The translations under genes and the position numbers were made by a program. Shown here piece by piece: positions 48,301 to 64,000 of a DNA stretch of 64,000 nt. The DNA comes from Prochilodus magdalenae (Eukaryota > Chordata > Actinopteri > Characiformes > Prochilodontidae): the NCBI GenBank assembly GCA_024036415.1, contig JAMWET010003545.1:221501-285500 (forward strand), read 5' to 3'. Position 1 is the stretch's first letter, and every line of letters starts with the position of its first letter. The notes below the pieces were generated by a model. It searched no databases. It saw only the letters and a list, made by a program, of their open reading frames with translations, and was not told the DNA's origin.

Positions 48301-49862
48301 AAGACATCATTCTTGTGAAATACCAGTATTCCTGTTACTAAGTGGATTATTTTTTTTTTTTTTTGCACTAAATACATGAATGTAGATGTAAACTCAGCAG
48401 TATATTATGTGTCAGACTGCACTTACAGTCAACAATGTGGCTAAGCAGTTGACTATGGACTATAAGGAGGATGCACACAATAGAATTTTCCTTTTTGGAA
48501 TGTTTTCCTACTCTCTTGGTGTTACTAGATTTTTTACCACATTGATGCATGTTTTTGTACTGCGTAATATGTGACAGCCTCAGTGAGTCAAGCTTATTGA
48601 TACTGTTGTTGAGTTGTTGCACATTTATCTGAATTTTATTCACTGAGAAAATGATTCAGAATACTTCTTCGGCGCAGATCAAAGTAATCCGCCATGGGTC
48701 CTACAAACAAATATAATCCACGCAGAAATATGATGAATGATTAATTATGATTAATTAATTCATGTGTTTACTATATGAAAGATGTTACTTTCTTCTTACA
48801 AACTGTATGAAAAAGTAGAGGAGCTGAAGGTACATCAGACACTTTGAGAGATCACTTTTCATAAAGTGGCCTCTTCGCTCTCCGGCTCGCTGTGAAACAT
48901 AGTGCTTAAATATTAATGGGGTTTAATGCACAGATGTGGAGGTGTAGACGTGGTCACTTTGAACAGGAGTGCGGTGTTTTCGGTTGTTGCGTATTCCTAG
49001 CACATAGCTGCAACCAAAAGCAGCCTCGGGCTAGCCTCTGGCTTCCAATGCCATGCGCAAATGCAGAGAGACTCCAAAAGCTACACCCTGGGCATGCACA
49101 CAAAAGGAGTTCTCCCACAACTGAGCAACTTTGAGCCATGACTCATCCACTTTTCATCATCATTCCGACTTCTCTTACATCTCCAACATGATTCTGTCGG
49201 CACAGCTCCAAATGAATTTTTTACATGGTGCCCATTGAAGCGGTGACGCGTTAACAACCACCTGAGGAAGATGCGGGTAGAAGCGGGTCATGTGTTTCAA
49301 GTGCTTTAAGCCATGTGCTCGGTTTTGAGTTTGTAAGATCATGTTAGCCATAGCTCATCAAAGACTTCATGCATGCATGTGGAACGCTTCTGGAATTTTT
49401 AGTGTTTGGATAAACTGGCCATTTTTTTCTCATGCACTAGGAAATACATGTTTATCCCTTCAATGCTGGTTCAAATTGTATCGTGAGCCTACTCAAGTAT
49501 TGGTGTTTACTTTCATTCAGTTTCATCCCTAATACTCAAGAAAACAATTCAAGAGGAAAAGAGTAATAATTATTATACGAATTATCATTTTATAATTATT
49601 AATAATTAGCATTAGAAACACTGCTTTGTAATCAGCTGCAGGCCGAGTGCATTTGTCATGTGGACTGTGTGTTTTAATCTAACATTGTTGACCCCTTTTT
49701 GCAGTTGACCAGCAGTTAAGGGAGATAAAACTATTGGCTCCAAATGCATTTACTGTTGCTTGTGTCACTAATGCTGACCACAGTCAAAATTGCACATCTG
49801 TCATGACCTGATTACTTCTTCTAATTTCCACTGTGTTACATAACAGGATGCTTACTGTTGGA
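48301..49862. other. Intronic sequence with no recognised feature
   Basis: Unique-looking. Complementary open frames near 48916-49139 show no recognised domain. Confidence 0.5.
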
Positions 49863-49966
<104 letters not shown>

Positions 49967-51161
49967 GTCCTTTTAGCCTCATAGCATTGAGTTGTCTTCT
50001 CTTTGTGGAAGGATGGACAGAATTACCTGGGGATTGTTTCAGATCTAAAGCAGTAGTAGAGCCTGATTTTAGGTACTGTTTATCTGATGGTGGGTGTTTT
50101 GGTGGTCTACCAGAACTTTTATTAAGAGTTGCATTTTCTATTATAATGGCAAACCTCCATTTAATTCCCCCCTTTTGTATTTGAGTAGAGGATGTTGTAT
50201 CTAATTTGTACCCCACATTCCTGTCAAGTCTATTAATGAGCTTAAAGCATTATAAAATGCATTCAGTATTCAAAAACACAACTCCATATGCCACATCAAA
50301 TTGCAGAATCACTTGGATTAATCCAGAGGTTGTGATGAGGGTATAAAGTTTGTATCTTGCTTTGGTCTTTCTGCTTTTCTGTTCATGCCCATGTGTAACC
50401 AGGCTCTCCCTTGGGTAATAAAAATGAATATTCTCTATGAAGCTAAATTTAAAAAATCAGTGTAGTTTCAGTGCATTAAATGCTAAATGACTTAAATGTC
50501 ATCATTCCCCCTGCTTTGTTAACAATACACACAGAATGAGGGCCAAGGAAATTACAATGATGTGAGAGCAACCACTGGATCGTTTTAAACTGGCTCTTTT
50601 GGAAAAACACAGGGCCTATATGGGTAATCAGTTCAGGTTTGTCATGCTAACTAAAAGTGCCTTCAAACAGCATAATTTGTCAGCTGGTAATTCACAAAAG
50701 ACTTATGTGCCCTTCATGAGAGTGCTATTTAGTGCTTTTGTCCATATGCATCATTCTGACCTTTTAAACCGTTTCTCACTCAGAAAAACAGTGCGGCTCG
50801 CTCCTATTGTAGTCATGGTGGTGGAATGGGGCCTAACCTCTCTCTCCACTTCATGAGTGTTTGAAGCATAAAAAGGCACCCACCCACTTGCTGACTCGCT
50901 ACCGAGCATCGTGGAAATGCCTTTCAGAGCTGTAAAGTGAAGTTGTGGTGGATTACGAAACAAAGTCACCCAGAATGTGGGCACATGTGGAAGGAAGGCA
51001 GGTGGGATTTGAGCCATAAGGGAAAGCAGATCCGTAGACTTTGCTCAAGTCCCGTCACAGTATAGCGGGGGCTGTCTTTTCAAAGTTACTAGGACTATGT
51101 TAGCCCAGCTCATATATACTCATATATATATGTGTATATATGTGTTTGTGTGTGTGTGTGT

Positions 51162-51193
<32 letters not shown>

Positions 51194-52299
51194 TTGTATA
51201 CATGCTTTCATAAGCAGAGGCTCCATACTTTGCAACTTAAGGGCCCTGTCTAAGGACATTCTCAATTTTGCAATAGTGGGATGCTTTGCACAGGAAGTGA
51301 CACCACCTGAATCTCCTGAGTTTAATAATGTAGAGCATGGCCCTAGTGATTTCATTGGTTAGAAAGTAAGAAATTCACTCTCCTAGTCTTTTATCTAGAC
51401 AGAAGAAGAGTGCAGGAAGACGCTAGAGAAAAGGACGCATTGAAGGCTTTTATTCCATTTCCTGTCACATTATGGCTTTGAAGATATCCATATGAACCAG
51501 AGGATGTGTCACACTCTCTTACCACACTTACTAATGTTTAATTATTATAGCGTACGAGGATCAGTAACGCATGAGGCTTCTCTGTGGATCGGTGTGTACA
51601 AGATAACAGCTTAATGACTTAAGGACAAAGAGAATATTCATAGATTCAGTCAGTGGTTAAAGCTAAACCATGCTGACATGCCTGGTGTGGTTTGGTGGAT
51701 GGCCATAGAGCAGGAAGGAAATACAACCCAAGATGCGAGCAGGAGATGAGCAAATGTATTCAGTAGTGGAGCTGACGAAAGAATTGGCTTGAGGATTTAT
51801 GGGTATTTAGTAAAGTTTTGGTGTGAAATACTGATTGATTGCTTGCTCCTCTGTAATTATTCTGTTCTGCCTCATTTTTTACCCAGTTATTGTCTAGACT
51901 GATACATGAATTAACATAATGAAATTAACGTAATGAAACTAGAAAGAGTTATTTCTTTGAGAGATTTTCGTTTGCAGCCTGGTGATGAGCTGAATCAATT
52001 CTGCTCAGACACACACATATTGCAATGATTATTTAGCCCCCTGCTTTATCTGACTTTCCCATCAAGTCTGCAGTTAGCTTTTTTGGTGATAAAGCCCGAA
52101 TCTGAATACGTATAGATTATGTACAGAATACATTTTGTGAAAAGCATTTAATCACAGCACAAGAATGATTCATTTCTCATGACAGGCCCTGTCTGTATAT
52201 TCCTATTGTAATTTTTGAAGCAGGCTGAATCTTCAAGAGATCACAGGCTGTGTGGTCTGTATTCAGTACACTTTTTAGGGATGTGTCAATCTTTTTTGT
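49967..52299. other. Intronic sequence with no recognised gene
   Basis: Apart from the compound microsatellite at 51122-51194, nothing recognised. A faint similarity of 50040-50100 to 38140-38240 (AGATCTAAAGCAG; GTACTGTT.ATCTGATGGTG) may indicate another dispersed repeat. Confidence 0.45.
51122..51194. repeat. (AT)(GT)n compound microsatellite
   Basis: ATATATATGTGTATATATGT followed by an interrupted GT run. Confidence 0.96.
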
Positions 52300-52354
52300 A
52301 TCAATAATGAATCGATAATGAATCGATAATAAATTGATAATGAATTGATAATTG
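52300..52354 (+). repeat. 11-bp tandem repeat, 5 units
   Basis: Five units of ATCGATAATGA with C/T and G/A substitutions (ATCAATAATGA, ATCGATAATGA, ATCGATAATAA, ATTGATAATGA, ATTGATAATTG). Confidence 0.93.
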
Positions 52355-54020
52355 GGGTATCTGAGCTCAGGGTTAGTTAGTGCACAGAATTGAACATGAA
52401 CAGCCTATGAACACAACTCTCCTTTAAATAGGTAACTGTTTTATTCTCATCTAAAAATGTCAAATGCCTGGTTGATTCAGCAACGAGCAAGCAATGTTAT
52501 TTCAATTGTGGCTGATACAAGCTAATACAGATTTGTTCTTTTCTGCGATTTGATCCGATTGTTTGCTGCTTTGAAGTAGCTGAGGACATCTAGTACTTCA
52601 GATATCAGATAAAGCCATAAAGTCTTCATCTCAGGTTATAATGACCAATGTTATGAATTTGTTGGCATTAGGGCAAAAAATTGACAAAAATTTAAAAGCA
52701 AATTAAATTATTTCTGCAAGACTTCAGGAGTCATTTTTCCATAGCACAAAGTTCAGTCTTAGAAGTTGGCTAAATATCCATATAATCCCACATACATTAA
52801 GTGATGCTGAGGTCTGTCCTTTTGAGCGGTTAGTCTACTGTTCTGAAGATATCGACATCTTTTCTCAGTAACAGCATTTTGACAGCTACTCCTTTAGGAT
52901 CGATAGTGTTCAGATCCAACCAACTGCAACAGACTTTTTTTCTTTGACTTTTCCTTCCTTTATGCAAATCTAATCTTCTCAGAAATATGGCCTGAACTAG
53001 GCAGTAAATAAATGATGGGTATCTGACTAGCACAATGCTACTACCCTAAATATTACATTATAGGGTTAAAGGGTTTAAGACTTTCGGGATTTCGGATTGG
53101 TGTGCTACAAACTTTTCCAAAATGCAACCAATTGCTTTGAAAGTGGTTGCAATTGAGTCACATTTCAGCATAGCCCAGGGAGTCTATCAGTTGAGGACTC
53201 CCTGGAGCCAGAAGCTGCCTAAACAAGCACTCAACAATTAGCGTGCTAGTGGACTAGCCCCTGCTAAGCGCTTTGTTGAAGCTTTTGCCCTGCTTAAGCT
53301 GGTGTGTAGCTTTCTCCTGTGGAGAAAGTGTAGACAGAGCAAAGCCAGCAGTGACCACCTTGGTTCAGCTTGACCCGCTGCTGACGGCTCCTTTGTGTTC
53401 AGCCCACCATGATGGATTTGTCTGCCCCTTTGTGCTCATTGCTGCTCCGCTTTGAGAAGCCTCAAACCGCCAGGTTGGATATCCCTGACCATTAGCAAAT
53501 GACAGGAGGAGTTACCGTGACTGACGTGTTTATTGTGCACTGACTTGAGTGGCCTAATGAGGCCCATCAGCCCAGGGTGCTGAGATTACACTGGCATTAG
53601 AGGACACGCTGTAACAAGTCAAGCTGTCGTCAGCCATTTGATCAGAGGAGACCCCGGTTCTCTGTACAGCTCTTAGTCCCTCTTTTTTGCCTGCATAAGT
53701 ATTTACCTTTCTAATAAACGCTTTTGAATGATTTGCAAGCTTGACCACTAATCATCAGCAGGGGGCAGGTACTTCTGTTAGCACTAATACCGCTGCTGAT
53801 AAAGTGCTGCTTGATTAAGTGCTCCTATTAGGTTGCAGGAGGCCTGGATTACCACAGTCACATTCTGACCTGGCAAATGCAAGGCACGTAGAATTGTTGT
53901 GTTACAGGCCAATTTAGAAAACATAGTGAAACTCTCCAACTTCAAATAGAGTGTGATACAAGGGTGTAGAAAAAAATGACAGTTATAATTAGTCTATATA
54001 TTTCTTAATTTGTTGTTGGA
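52355..54020. other. Intronic sequence; low-repeat block at its 3' side
   Basis: No transposon recognised. The interval 53540-53860 is repeat-free and CNE-like; see the candidate there. Confidence 0.45.
53540..53860. promoter_or_regulatory. Candidate conserved non-coding element (unverified)
   Basis: Even base composition, no repeats and several homeodomain/GATA-like words (CTAATGAGG, ACTAATCATC, CTGATAAAGTG, TTGATTAAGTG). Inference only. Confidence 0.2.
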
Positions 54021-54067
54021 ATAGAATAGAATAGAATAGAATAGAATAGAATAGAATAGAATAGAAT
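54021..54067. repeat. (TAGAA)n pentanucleotide microsatellite
   Basis: About nine units of the ATAGA/TAGAA pentamer. Confidence 0.98.
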
Positions 54068-57000
54068 GTTTGTAAACTTTGTATGAAGGTTGACTGTACA
54101 TCTGGGTGGATAACTCACAGCTAGTCAGCATGGAAACAGCATGGAGTCATTAAATCTGGTTGTGCTGTGGCTGTACCCTATAATGACTGCATTATAATGT
54201 ATACTCAAATACCAAATTTTCCTTACTTAGATCCATTCCATTTTACTGCTGAGTTGTTATCAGTAGTGTTACTTTTAGTAAGGATGTAAACCGTGAGGGT
54301 AACACTTGCATCTTCATCATGAAGATGAAGTTGCCCTATCACATGACCAAGAAGCACACCAATGCAAACTCAGAGGACTTTTTTATGTTTTGATATTCTT
54401 TTGCAGAGAGATCTCCACAAAGTGATTTCACAGAACGAGTGCTTTTGCTCAAATGGGGGAATTTAGCGTTGGATTTAACGTGCACGTGTGTGTGACAGAC
54501 TTGTGCGTATGTAAATACAGAACGAATCGTGTCCCGCATTGGTTTAATACGGGATGCAACGTTTAATTGCCAATAAATGACGATTACTAATTTTACGGGA
54601 TGGATGGCAACCCTAACTACAAAGCAAGTTAGCTAATTATCTGCATTAGGTGCTTTAGATGGCTATAAAATGACCAAAAAGGCAGCCTTACTGGAAAGCA
54701 TTAACCATGGTTATCATAACCATTCCAGCTGTTTTTCAAGCAGGTAGAAAATGAACTAAAACCAAAAGTTTGGTTGTTTTGGATCAGTTCTTGTTGCTAA
54801 GAGTGCAATGGGAAAAATTCCCTTTATCTTTGCTGTGAGATGTGCAGGTTCTAGAGCAGGTTCTTTAACAGTTGTGAAGTTATCTAAATGAAGCTATATT
54901 AAAGACCTTTCTATTTTTCCAGTACCCACTCACTTTATGCTGTTGTGGTGTGCTGCTCATCTGTCCTGTAGATTAGAATAGAACTGGGGAATAGCAGTAC
55001 ATCAGGACAATGATGGAGGTTCACTATAATGAGATGCAGATTTTAGTGTACAGATAGTGTACACTACAGTGTATCAATGTATTATATAGTATAATACTGT
55101 GCAATAAGGGTGTAATAATGCCTTGTGAACTGTGATATCACAAGGTAAAACTGTTACAGTGTTTACTAAGGATGTGTGACAATGCATTGTGGAGTATAAA
55201 CAGTGCTACTGCATTGGTTAAACACCAGCATTTGTAAATGATGGGCACCAATTAACACTCAGACATGCCTCCCAGTTATCACATTGTTAGAAAACTGTGC
55301 AGCAACATGATTATTGGCATAATTTTCAAAATACCACAACAAAACCAAATTGTGTACCCAAAACAAATTATGGGCTGTGTGTATTGGTAGACCCCTACAA
55401 TGTGTCACCCTAAAGTTTTAACTCTGCGAACTAGCTGGTTCCTCTGACAGGCTGCACTCATGAATCATAATAAATATTCACAGTCCTGTAGCGCTGTCTG
55501 TCTGTGATGGAATAAGCTTAGCAACTAAGCTGACTATGATATAATTGGGAGAAATTGAGAGAGCTTGAGAGCCCACCAAAATGTTCATCTATAGGGCTGC
55601 AAGCTTACAGTTTTAGGTAATAGCACTTCCCAAATGACGTATGTATTTAAGGTTACATTTTGTCTCTCTATAACCATATCAATGAAAACTTTATTCTCAT
55701 AAACACGTCTAATCAGAGAGAAGCTTAACATAAGCCATTTGCTGTAGGAGGTTCTGGAGACAGTTGAGGAAACTGTAAGATCTTCTTTCAGCATCATATT
55801 GCTGAAAGATTTCTGAGATGTAGTACAGAGCTATATATGGAGATCATCAAGAGTGTGGAAACTTATGATGGACAGTTATGTAGAATGTTACTGAATTACT
55901 AAAGTCATGAGAAAACCTGTCACACTATGGCAATACAATATAACTTGAATTGTCTAAACTCAGTACCTGTCTATATGGCTTTCATGGGTTTGATTGATTA
56001 TGCAACAGTACGTTCAGGCATTGCACAGTTTTAATGCAGTATTTCTGGATGTAAAATCAACATACCACTTTAGCACATTCATGTGGCATGTGACATTCCT
56101 CTCTCCATCCAGTCTTACTAGTAAGCTGTTCAGTAATGTGGTAACAGTCACTTTACTTTGTTCAAAATTCATTTACATCCAATTTACATAATGAGGAGCC
56201 TTAAGTATTTTGCCTCGCTTTTTCCACAGAGCTGTTTTTATCTGTTTAATATGTCTACCTAGTGAACGATGGCCAGGAGCAGATCAATCCATCCATTTTT
56301 ACCATGTGCTGAGTAAAATAAATAAATAAATACACCTCAAACCTTCCAACAGTGATGTCTGAAAGCGCATCTGCAGTAATTCAATTTTAGAGTTAGCTGA
56401 ACAAGTCATACATTTTAATATATCCCCGTAACATTTATTATCATTAAGATGTTATTTCCCCAACTTGCCTTAGTAAGCATTTATCGGCAAGCTGTTTGAT
56501 TTCCTGCAGTGCAGAAAAAACAGAATCCGTAGCATTCTGCATCAGCATATCAAAACAGGCAGTATTTTTTTTTATGCTTATCCAGGATATCCACAACCTT
56601 AATTGGATCCACCTTGTGCTTTTTGAAGCTTACTTACTTGCACTGTGCATACTGTATCTCAAACTTATTTATTCATTTATTTATTGCGGATTTCTTGATG
56701 TTTTCTAGCCATCTAAAGAACCGTTATTTCTCCGGCACTTCTCATTTAAATGTTAAGTGGGCAGCTCTGTTGCACTCAATTGCATCTTGGGGCAGAGGCT
56801 TTATGATTTGCGGTTAGATGTGGAAGAGGAAGTAATTAATGGGGAGCCTAATTGGTGTGAGTGTGTCCTCTAAGACCCAGTCCATGCCTTCAGCTCAACT
56901 CTGAACTCCTAATAAACCATGGGGGGGCGGGGGTGGGGGGCTAGAGAAATGGCTCCTGTTATTGCAAATTGGAAAAGAAATCATGTCCTTACATGTGCTG

Positions 57001-57125
57001 TGTTTTACGCCTGCTCCACCTCTCCTTGGCTAACTAAAGTGAGAATGAAGAATGTGAGTCATGAGATATGGTTGGGGAAACCTTGGAAAATGCAGGTTTC
57101 TGCCCATGGTGCTGTGTCTAATTAG
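54068..57125. other. Intronic sequence with no recognised gene
   Basis: AT-rich to about 56360, then a repeat-poor part (56360-56900) with CNE-like texture and a G-run near 56921-56940. Overlapping open frames around 56496-56817 have no recognised domain. Confidence 0.45.
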
Positions 57126-57312
57126 GGGACCTATTATGCTTTTCTAGTTTTGCCTTTCCTTTAGTGTGTTATGGAGCTTTTTGTGCATGTAAACAGTCTG
57201 CAGAGTAATAAAGGCCAAACATCAGAGGGAGAAACTCTCTCCCAGAGAAACCACTTTTCTCAGCTGCCGGGAATTCCAGCCCATTTCTCTGTTACAAGGT
57301 GACATCATCTCG
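57126..57312 (+). repeat. Unnamed repeat family H, copy 2
   Basis: Inverted relative to 37771-37925. Key blocks are CTATTATGCTTTTCTAG, CCTTTCCTTTAGTGTGTTAT, GAGGGAGAAACTCTCTCCCA, TTTCTCAGCTGCC, GGAATTCCAGCC and GTTACAAGGTGACATCA. It looks like a widespread teleost dispersed repeat. Confidence 0.8.
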
Positions 57313-58068
57313 CAACACAGTCCTTAATGCCCACATAGAACAGCCTGACACACAGACAGCAAAAAACGTAATAACTAGCTGCTACAAAGTGTCTTGTGAG
57401 GGTGGATCATCTGCCAATGTGTTCTACCTGACTTTCAGGGTCAGCCTTTGTCTCACACTGATAATGGCAGTCATTGTAGTGGAAGTGATTGTAAATGTAG
57501 CCACATAACAAGGATTTTGATGATGAAGAGGAATCCACAAGCTTAAAATATTTTACATTATAATGTGTATCGCCTTACAGGCTGTTTACAGTACTGTAAT
57601 GCACTACTAATATATATGCAATACCGGCTGTTTGCAAAATGTTTGCAAATGTTATTTAACATGCAGTTTCTCATGGCTATTTGTTTCTTTATTCAGAGAT
57701 GCCACATAACTTCCATGTTACAATGCTGTAAAAGCGAGCAGAACTGTGTTGCTGTAGCAAGATTACATGGCAAGATGTTCCATGCGATCTAAGAACCTAA
57801 GATTTTACTCTGTGATCTTTCACATGCATGCAAATAAATATCATTTGAAATCTGAAAAAGATTTCACCACAGGCGTACCACTTTATCATGACAAGATTTT
57901 TGGCAAACTGAACACCATTTCTCATAGGGCTGCTGACAAATTTGACCAACCTTGCAACTTCATGTTATTAGAAAGGAACACATTTGTGGGCGGAGCATAG
58001 GGGCATAGGAGCATTTGCCACTCACTACTTAATAATTATGACCGCCATAGTGATGCTTTTGTTTACAG
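57313..58068. other. Intronic sequence with no recognised feature
   Basis: AT-rich; several overlapping short open frames without family resemblance. Confidence 0.5.
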
Positions 58069-58273
58069 CAGGGGTCACCAATCTTATCCAGAAAGGGCCG
58101 GAGTTGCTGCTGGTTTTCATTTCAATCAAGCACAAGCACACCTGGTTCCACTTGTCTAATCCATTCGCCTCACTCTCCAAACAACTGAGAAGTTTTATGA
58201 GGCGTGCTGCTGCTTTGTCGGAATGAAAACCTGCAGCGACACCGGCCTTTTGCAGATAAGATTGGCGACCCTG
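58069..58273. mobile_element. hAT-type MITE with ~30-bp terminal inverted repeats
   Basis: Begins CAGGGGTCACCAATCTTATC. The reverse complement of its end begins CAGGGTCGCCAATCTTATCT, and pairing extends to the GGGCCGG/CCGGCC core. About 205 bp and non-coding. The CAG...CTG termini and inverted repeats fit hAT non-autonomous elements. I do not see an intact 8-bp target duplication. Confidence 0.85.
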
Positions 58274-60477
58274 AGAGCATTAGAACAGTTTCTATAATTT
58301 AGCAAGTTTGTTAAAACTGTTTGGAACAGTTATTTTTGCTGTGTAAATGTGGACTGTAGGTACCAGCCATTACCAGACTGTGGGTACCAGAGTACCTGAC
58401 TGTTTTAGGAGCGTTTTGCATTCAGACATTTCTAAATGCATAAAGTGCATGGTCAGTAGAGTTCAAACCAGGTGAGTGATGTGGATTTAGGAACATTTCA
58501 TCCCTAAAAAAACCCTGGGGTTGCTTTGTTAGGATATTTGTTGTATATATATGAAAGCAGAAGCCACACTTTTATGGCATTTGTGTGGGTCTGAGCAGTT
58601 AAGATGCTTCTGTTTGCTTCAGAATTCATTCAGCAGTCACATTATCAATAAAGACAAGTAATCCAATTCCACTGGCAGTCATACCCTGTCCATGTCTCTT
58701 GTATTTATTAAATGAGGCAGTTTGCAGAGTTCTTTTTTCCCCTCTAGACTTTTTCTATTCTATTATTCTGTATTTTGTTGTGGTGGCAGAACTGACGCTA
58801 TTGTAAAAAATAGTCACAGCGGTGTGGGGCGGAACCAGTCGGATCCGAGTGGGTAAGCTAACCAATCTTAATACACTGGGCTTGTTGGCATCATATGTGC
58901 CCAAATAGCGTTTCAGGAAGAGGGTGAATACAGATGTACAGTATGACAGAACCACTGTGATTTAGGGCAATTAAAGGATGTAAATCTATTCTAGTAGACT
59001 CCCAAAATAAAATGATGGACAATGAAAATGAGAATAATAGGTCTCGTTTAAAGCTGTACTTTAACTTTATAGCCATTGATACAATTCAAACTTTACATTG
59101 TTATGTCTGATATCTTTAATAGCTCTTGTTTTACTGGTGTCCATAAGCCACATGGACAATTTGAGCTTGGCAAAGTGAACGCCATCTGTAACTAGTCATT
59201 GCTGCTTTAGTCCAATCAGAATGTGCCTTAAAATGGGTCTGTCTATCTTCCTACACTTTTAGGCCTAATCAGTGTCTTCCACAGAAGTGTATTTTAGGGT
59301 TAGGAAATGATTCCACGCATCATGAAAGCGCAAAATGTCAACATGACTAAAGGAAATGAGTATGACTCAGCACATACCAATACAAACACAGATTAGAGGA
59401 CATACATAATTTGCATACTGAACATCATTATAGCCAATTATAATAGACACTAACACCATTCCAAACTTGATGTAGATAAATTGCTACCTTGAGGTCGAAT
59501 TTCCTTGTTTAACCATTAGCTCATGCATATATAGAGACGCTAATGGTACCGCACCACCTAATTTGTGCTGTTACTTTCAGTAGGGTCCCCTTGAAGGTTA
59601 TGGAATTAAGGGTTCTGCCGGGTTCTTTTATAAGTGTGTGCTCACATTAAACAGACCATTAAACAGAACAAGCTCCTCGGTCTTGTCAAAGACAGACCCT
59701 GAGATTTTCTGTCAGGCAGCTTTGCCACACCTACTTGATCAAAAGTGAACACACGGGTGGGAATGAAATAGCACATAGCCATTAGTGGAGTGTTATTTGG
59801 AGTGTGTAAAAGCTGCCTCGCTTTTGAAAGTGGAAGTGTACACTCTGTCCATTACATGAAATAGCAAGTTGATCATTTATAGCAGGTTCCCATCCTGCAT
59901 GTTTCTGCAAGTGGTAGCTGGCGTTGGTGAAAAACGATGCTGGTGTTGGTGGCTGCAGTTGAGGGGCAATAAAGGGGTAATAAGTATGTGTACATTTTGA
60001 CAAAAGGCCCTTGTGTAATGGATCAATCCCATATGCTGCAAATTCCCATTCTGGCTATAGATTTTCTGCCATTTCACTGAATGATATAGATGCATCTGAA
60101 CTATTTGCCATTTTCCCATCAGTGTCCTGCAGTAGAAGAAGTACTGCCCAATCCAATAGCACCTTAAACAAGAGATCACTCAGCAGTTCCCTAATGTATT
60201 TTCATTCCCTTTTTTTTTACCCCTCGCAGCACTTTTGTCCAATACAGTAATTTGTTTTTTGACAGTAAGGTGGAGTGGAGCAGCTGGCGGCTGAGGGGGA
60301 ATGAGGAGCGCCGCAGTGATGGCAGCCTTCGCTGTCCGGACGTGCTTTTATTAATCAGAATCAGCTTAGCTGTCTGGGCCTCAATTCCACTACACTCATA
60401 TTCATCTAGTGTACTTCCACTTCAAAGCGTTCAGGCCACTTTAGGATCTGAACAGGTTTAGTTACACAAACAGTATC

Positions 60478-60478
<1 letters not shown>
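58274..60478. other. Intronic sequence with no recognised gene
   Basis: Unique-looking. Minus-strand open frames at 59782-60179 have no recognised domain. A GC-richer block at 60250-60460 precedes the GT repeat. Confidence 0.5.

Positions 60479-60532
<54 letters not shown>
60479..60532. repeat. (GT)n microsatellite
   Basis: GT run with one GC interruption; about 700 bp upstream of ca10 exon 3. Confidence 0.97.

Positions 60533-64000
<3,468 letters not shown>

Overview
The window is vertebrate, almost certainly ray-finned fish, genomic DNA and lies inside one large gene on the + strand: a carbonic anhydrase X-like (ca10, CA-related protein X) gene. Only two coding exons are visible. One is a 75-bp exon at 4534-4608 and the other a 143-bp exon at 61257-61399. 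Both have canonical splice sites, and they join in phase to give residues ~21-93 of a protein that I recognise as near identical to human CA10 in this stretch. Exon 1 (signal peptide) lies upstream of the window and the rest of the CA-like domain lies downstream, so the window is the end of intron 1, exon 2, a 56.6-kb intron 2, exon 3 and the start of intron 3.

The intron is mostly AT-rich unique sequence with decayed transposons and simple repeats. I recognise remnants of at least four Tc1/mariner-type elements (2.1-3.2 kb, 14.1-15.2 kb, 15.4-16.4 kb, 18.4-19.6 kb, 29.3-30.4 kb; the 14.1 and 15.4 kb copies are of related type and divergently placed), an L2/Rex-type LINE 3' end (5.66-6.32 kb), two short LINE tails (24.1 kb, 48.2 kb), a tRNA-derived SINE (35.5 kb), MITEs with terminal inverted repeats (10.8, 37.5, 58.1 kb), and several repeated units that I cannot name. 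Nested insertions at 2.27 kb and 19.06 kb give relative ages. The repeat mix (Tc1 families; the insertion at 19.06 kb resembling a unit common in catfish and characin genomes) suggests an otophysan teleost, but the species is an inference.

Low-complexity DNA is prominent. There is a ~580-bp polypurine stretch at 17.1-17.7 kb, a ~410-bp polypyrimidine stretch at 45.1-45.5 kb, and many GT, AT, CT, GATA-type and pentanucleotide microsatellites. They produce long but spurious open frames.

I see no bacterial-type operon, CRISPR array, tRNA or rRNA gene, and no second protein-coding gene. The most useful leads are the unnamed repeat family (copies at 20.8, 26.5, 42.9, 43.5 and 44.1 kb), local duplications at 31-33 kb and 38.4/40.2 kb, a ~45-bp direct repeat flanking the LINE fragment, and several low-repeat intronic blocks that look like candidate conserved enhancers and need alignment to test. 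I found no convincing undescribed biological system.
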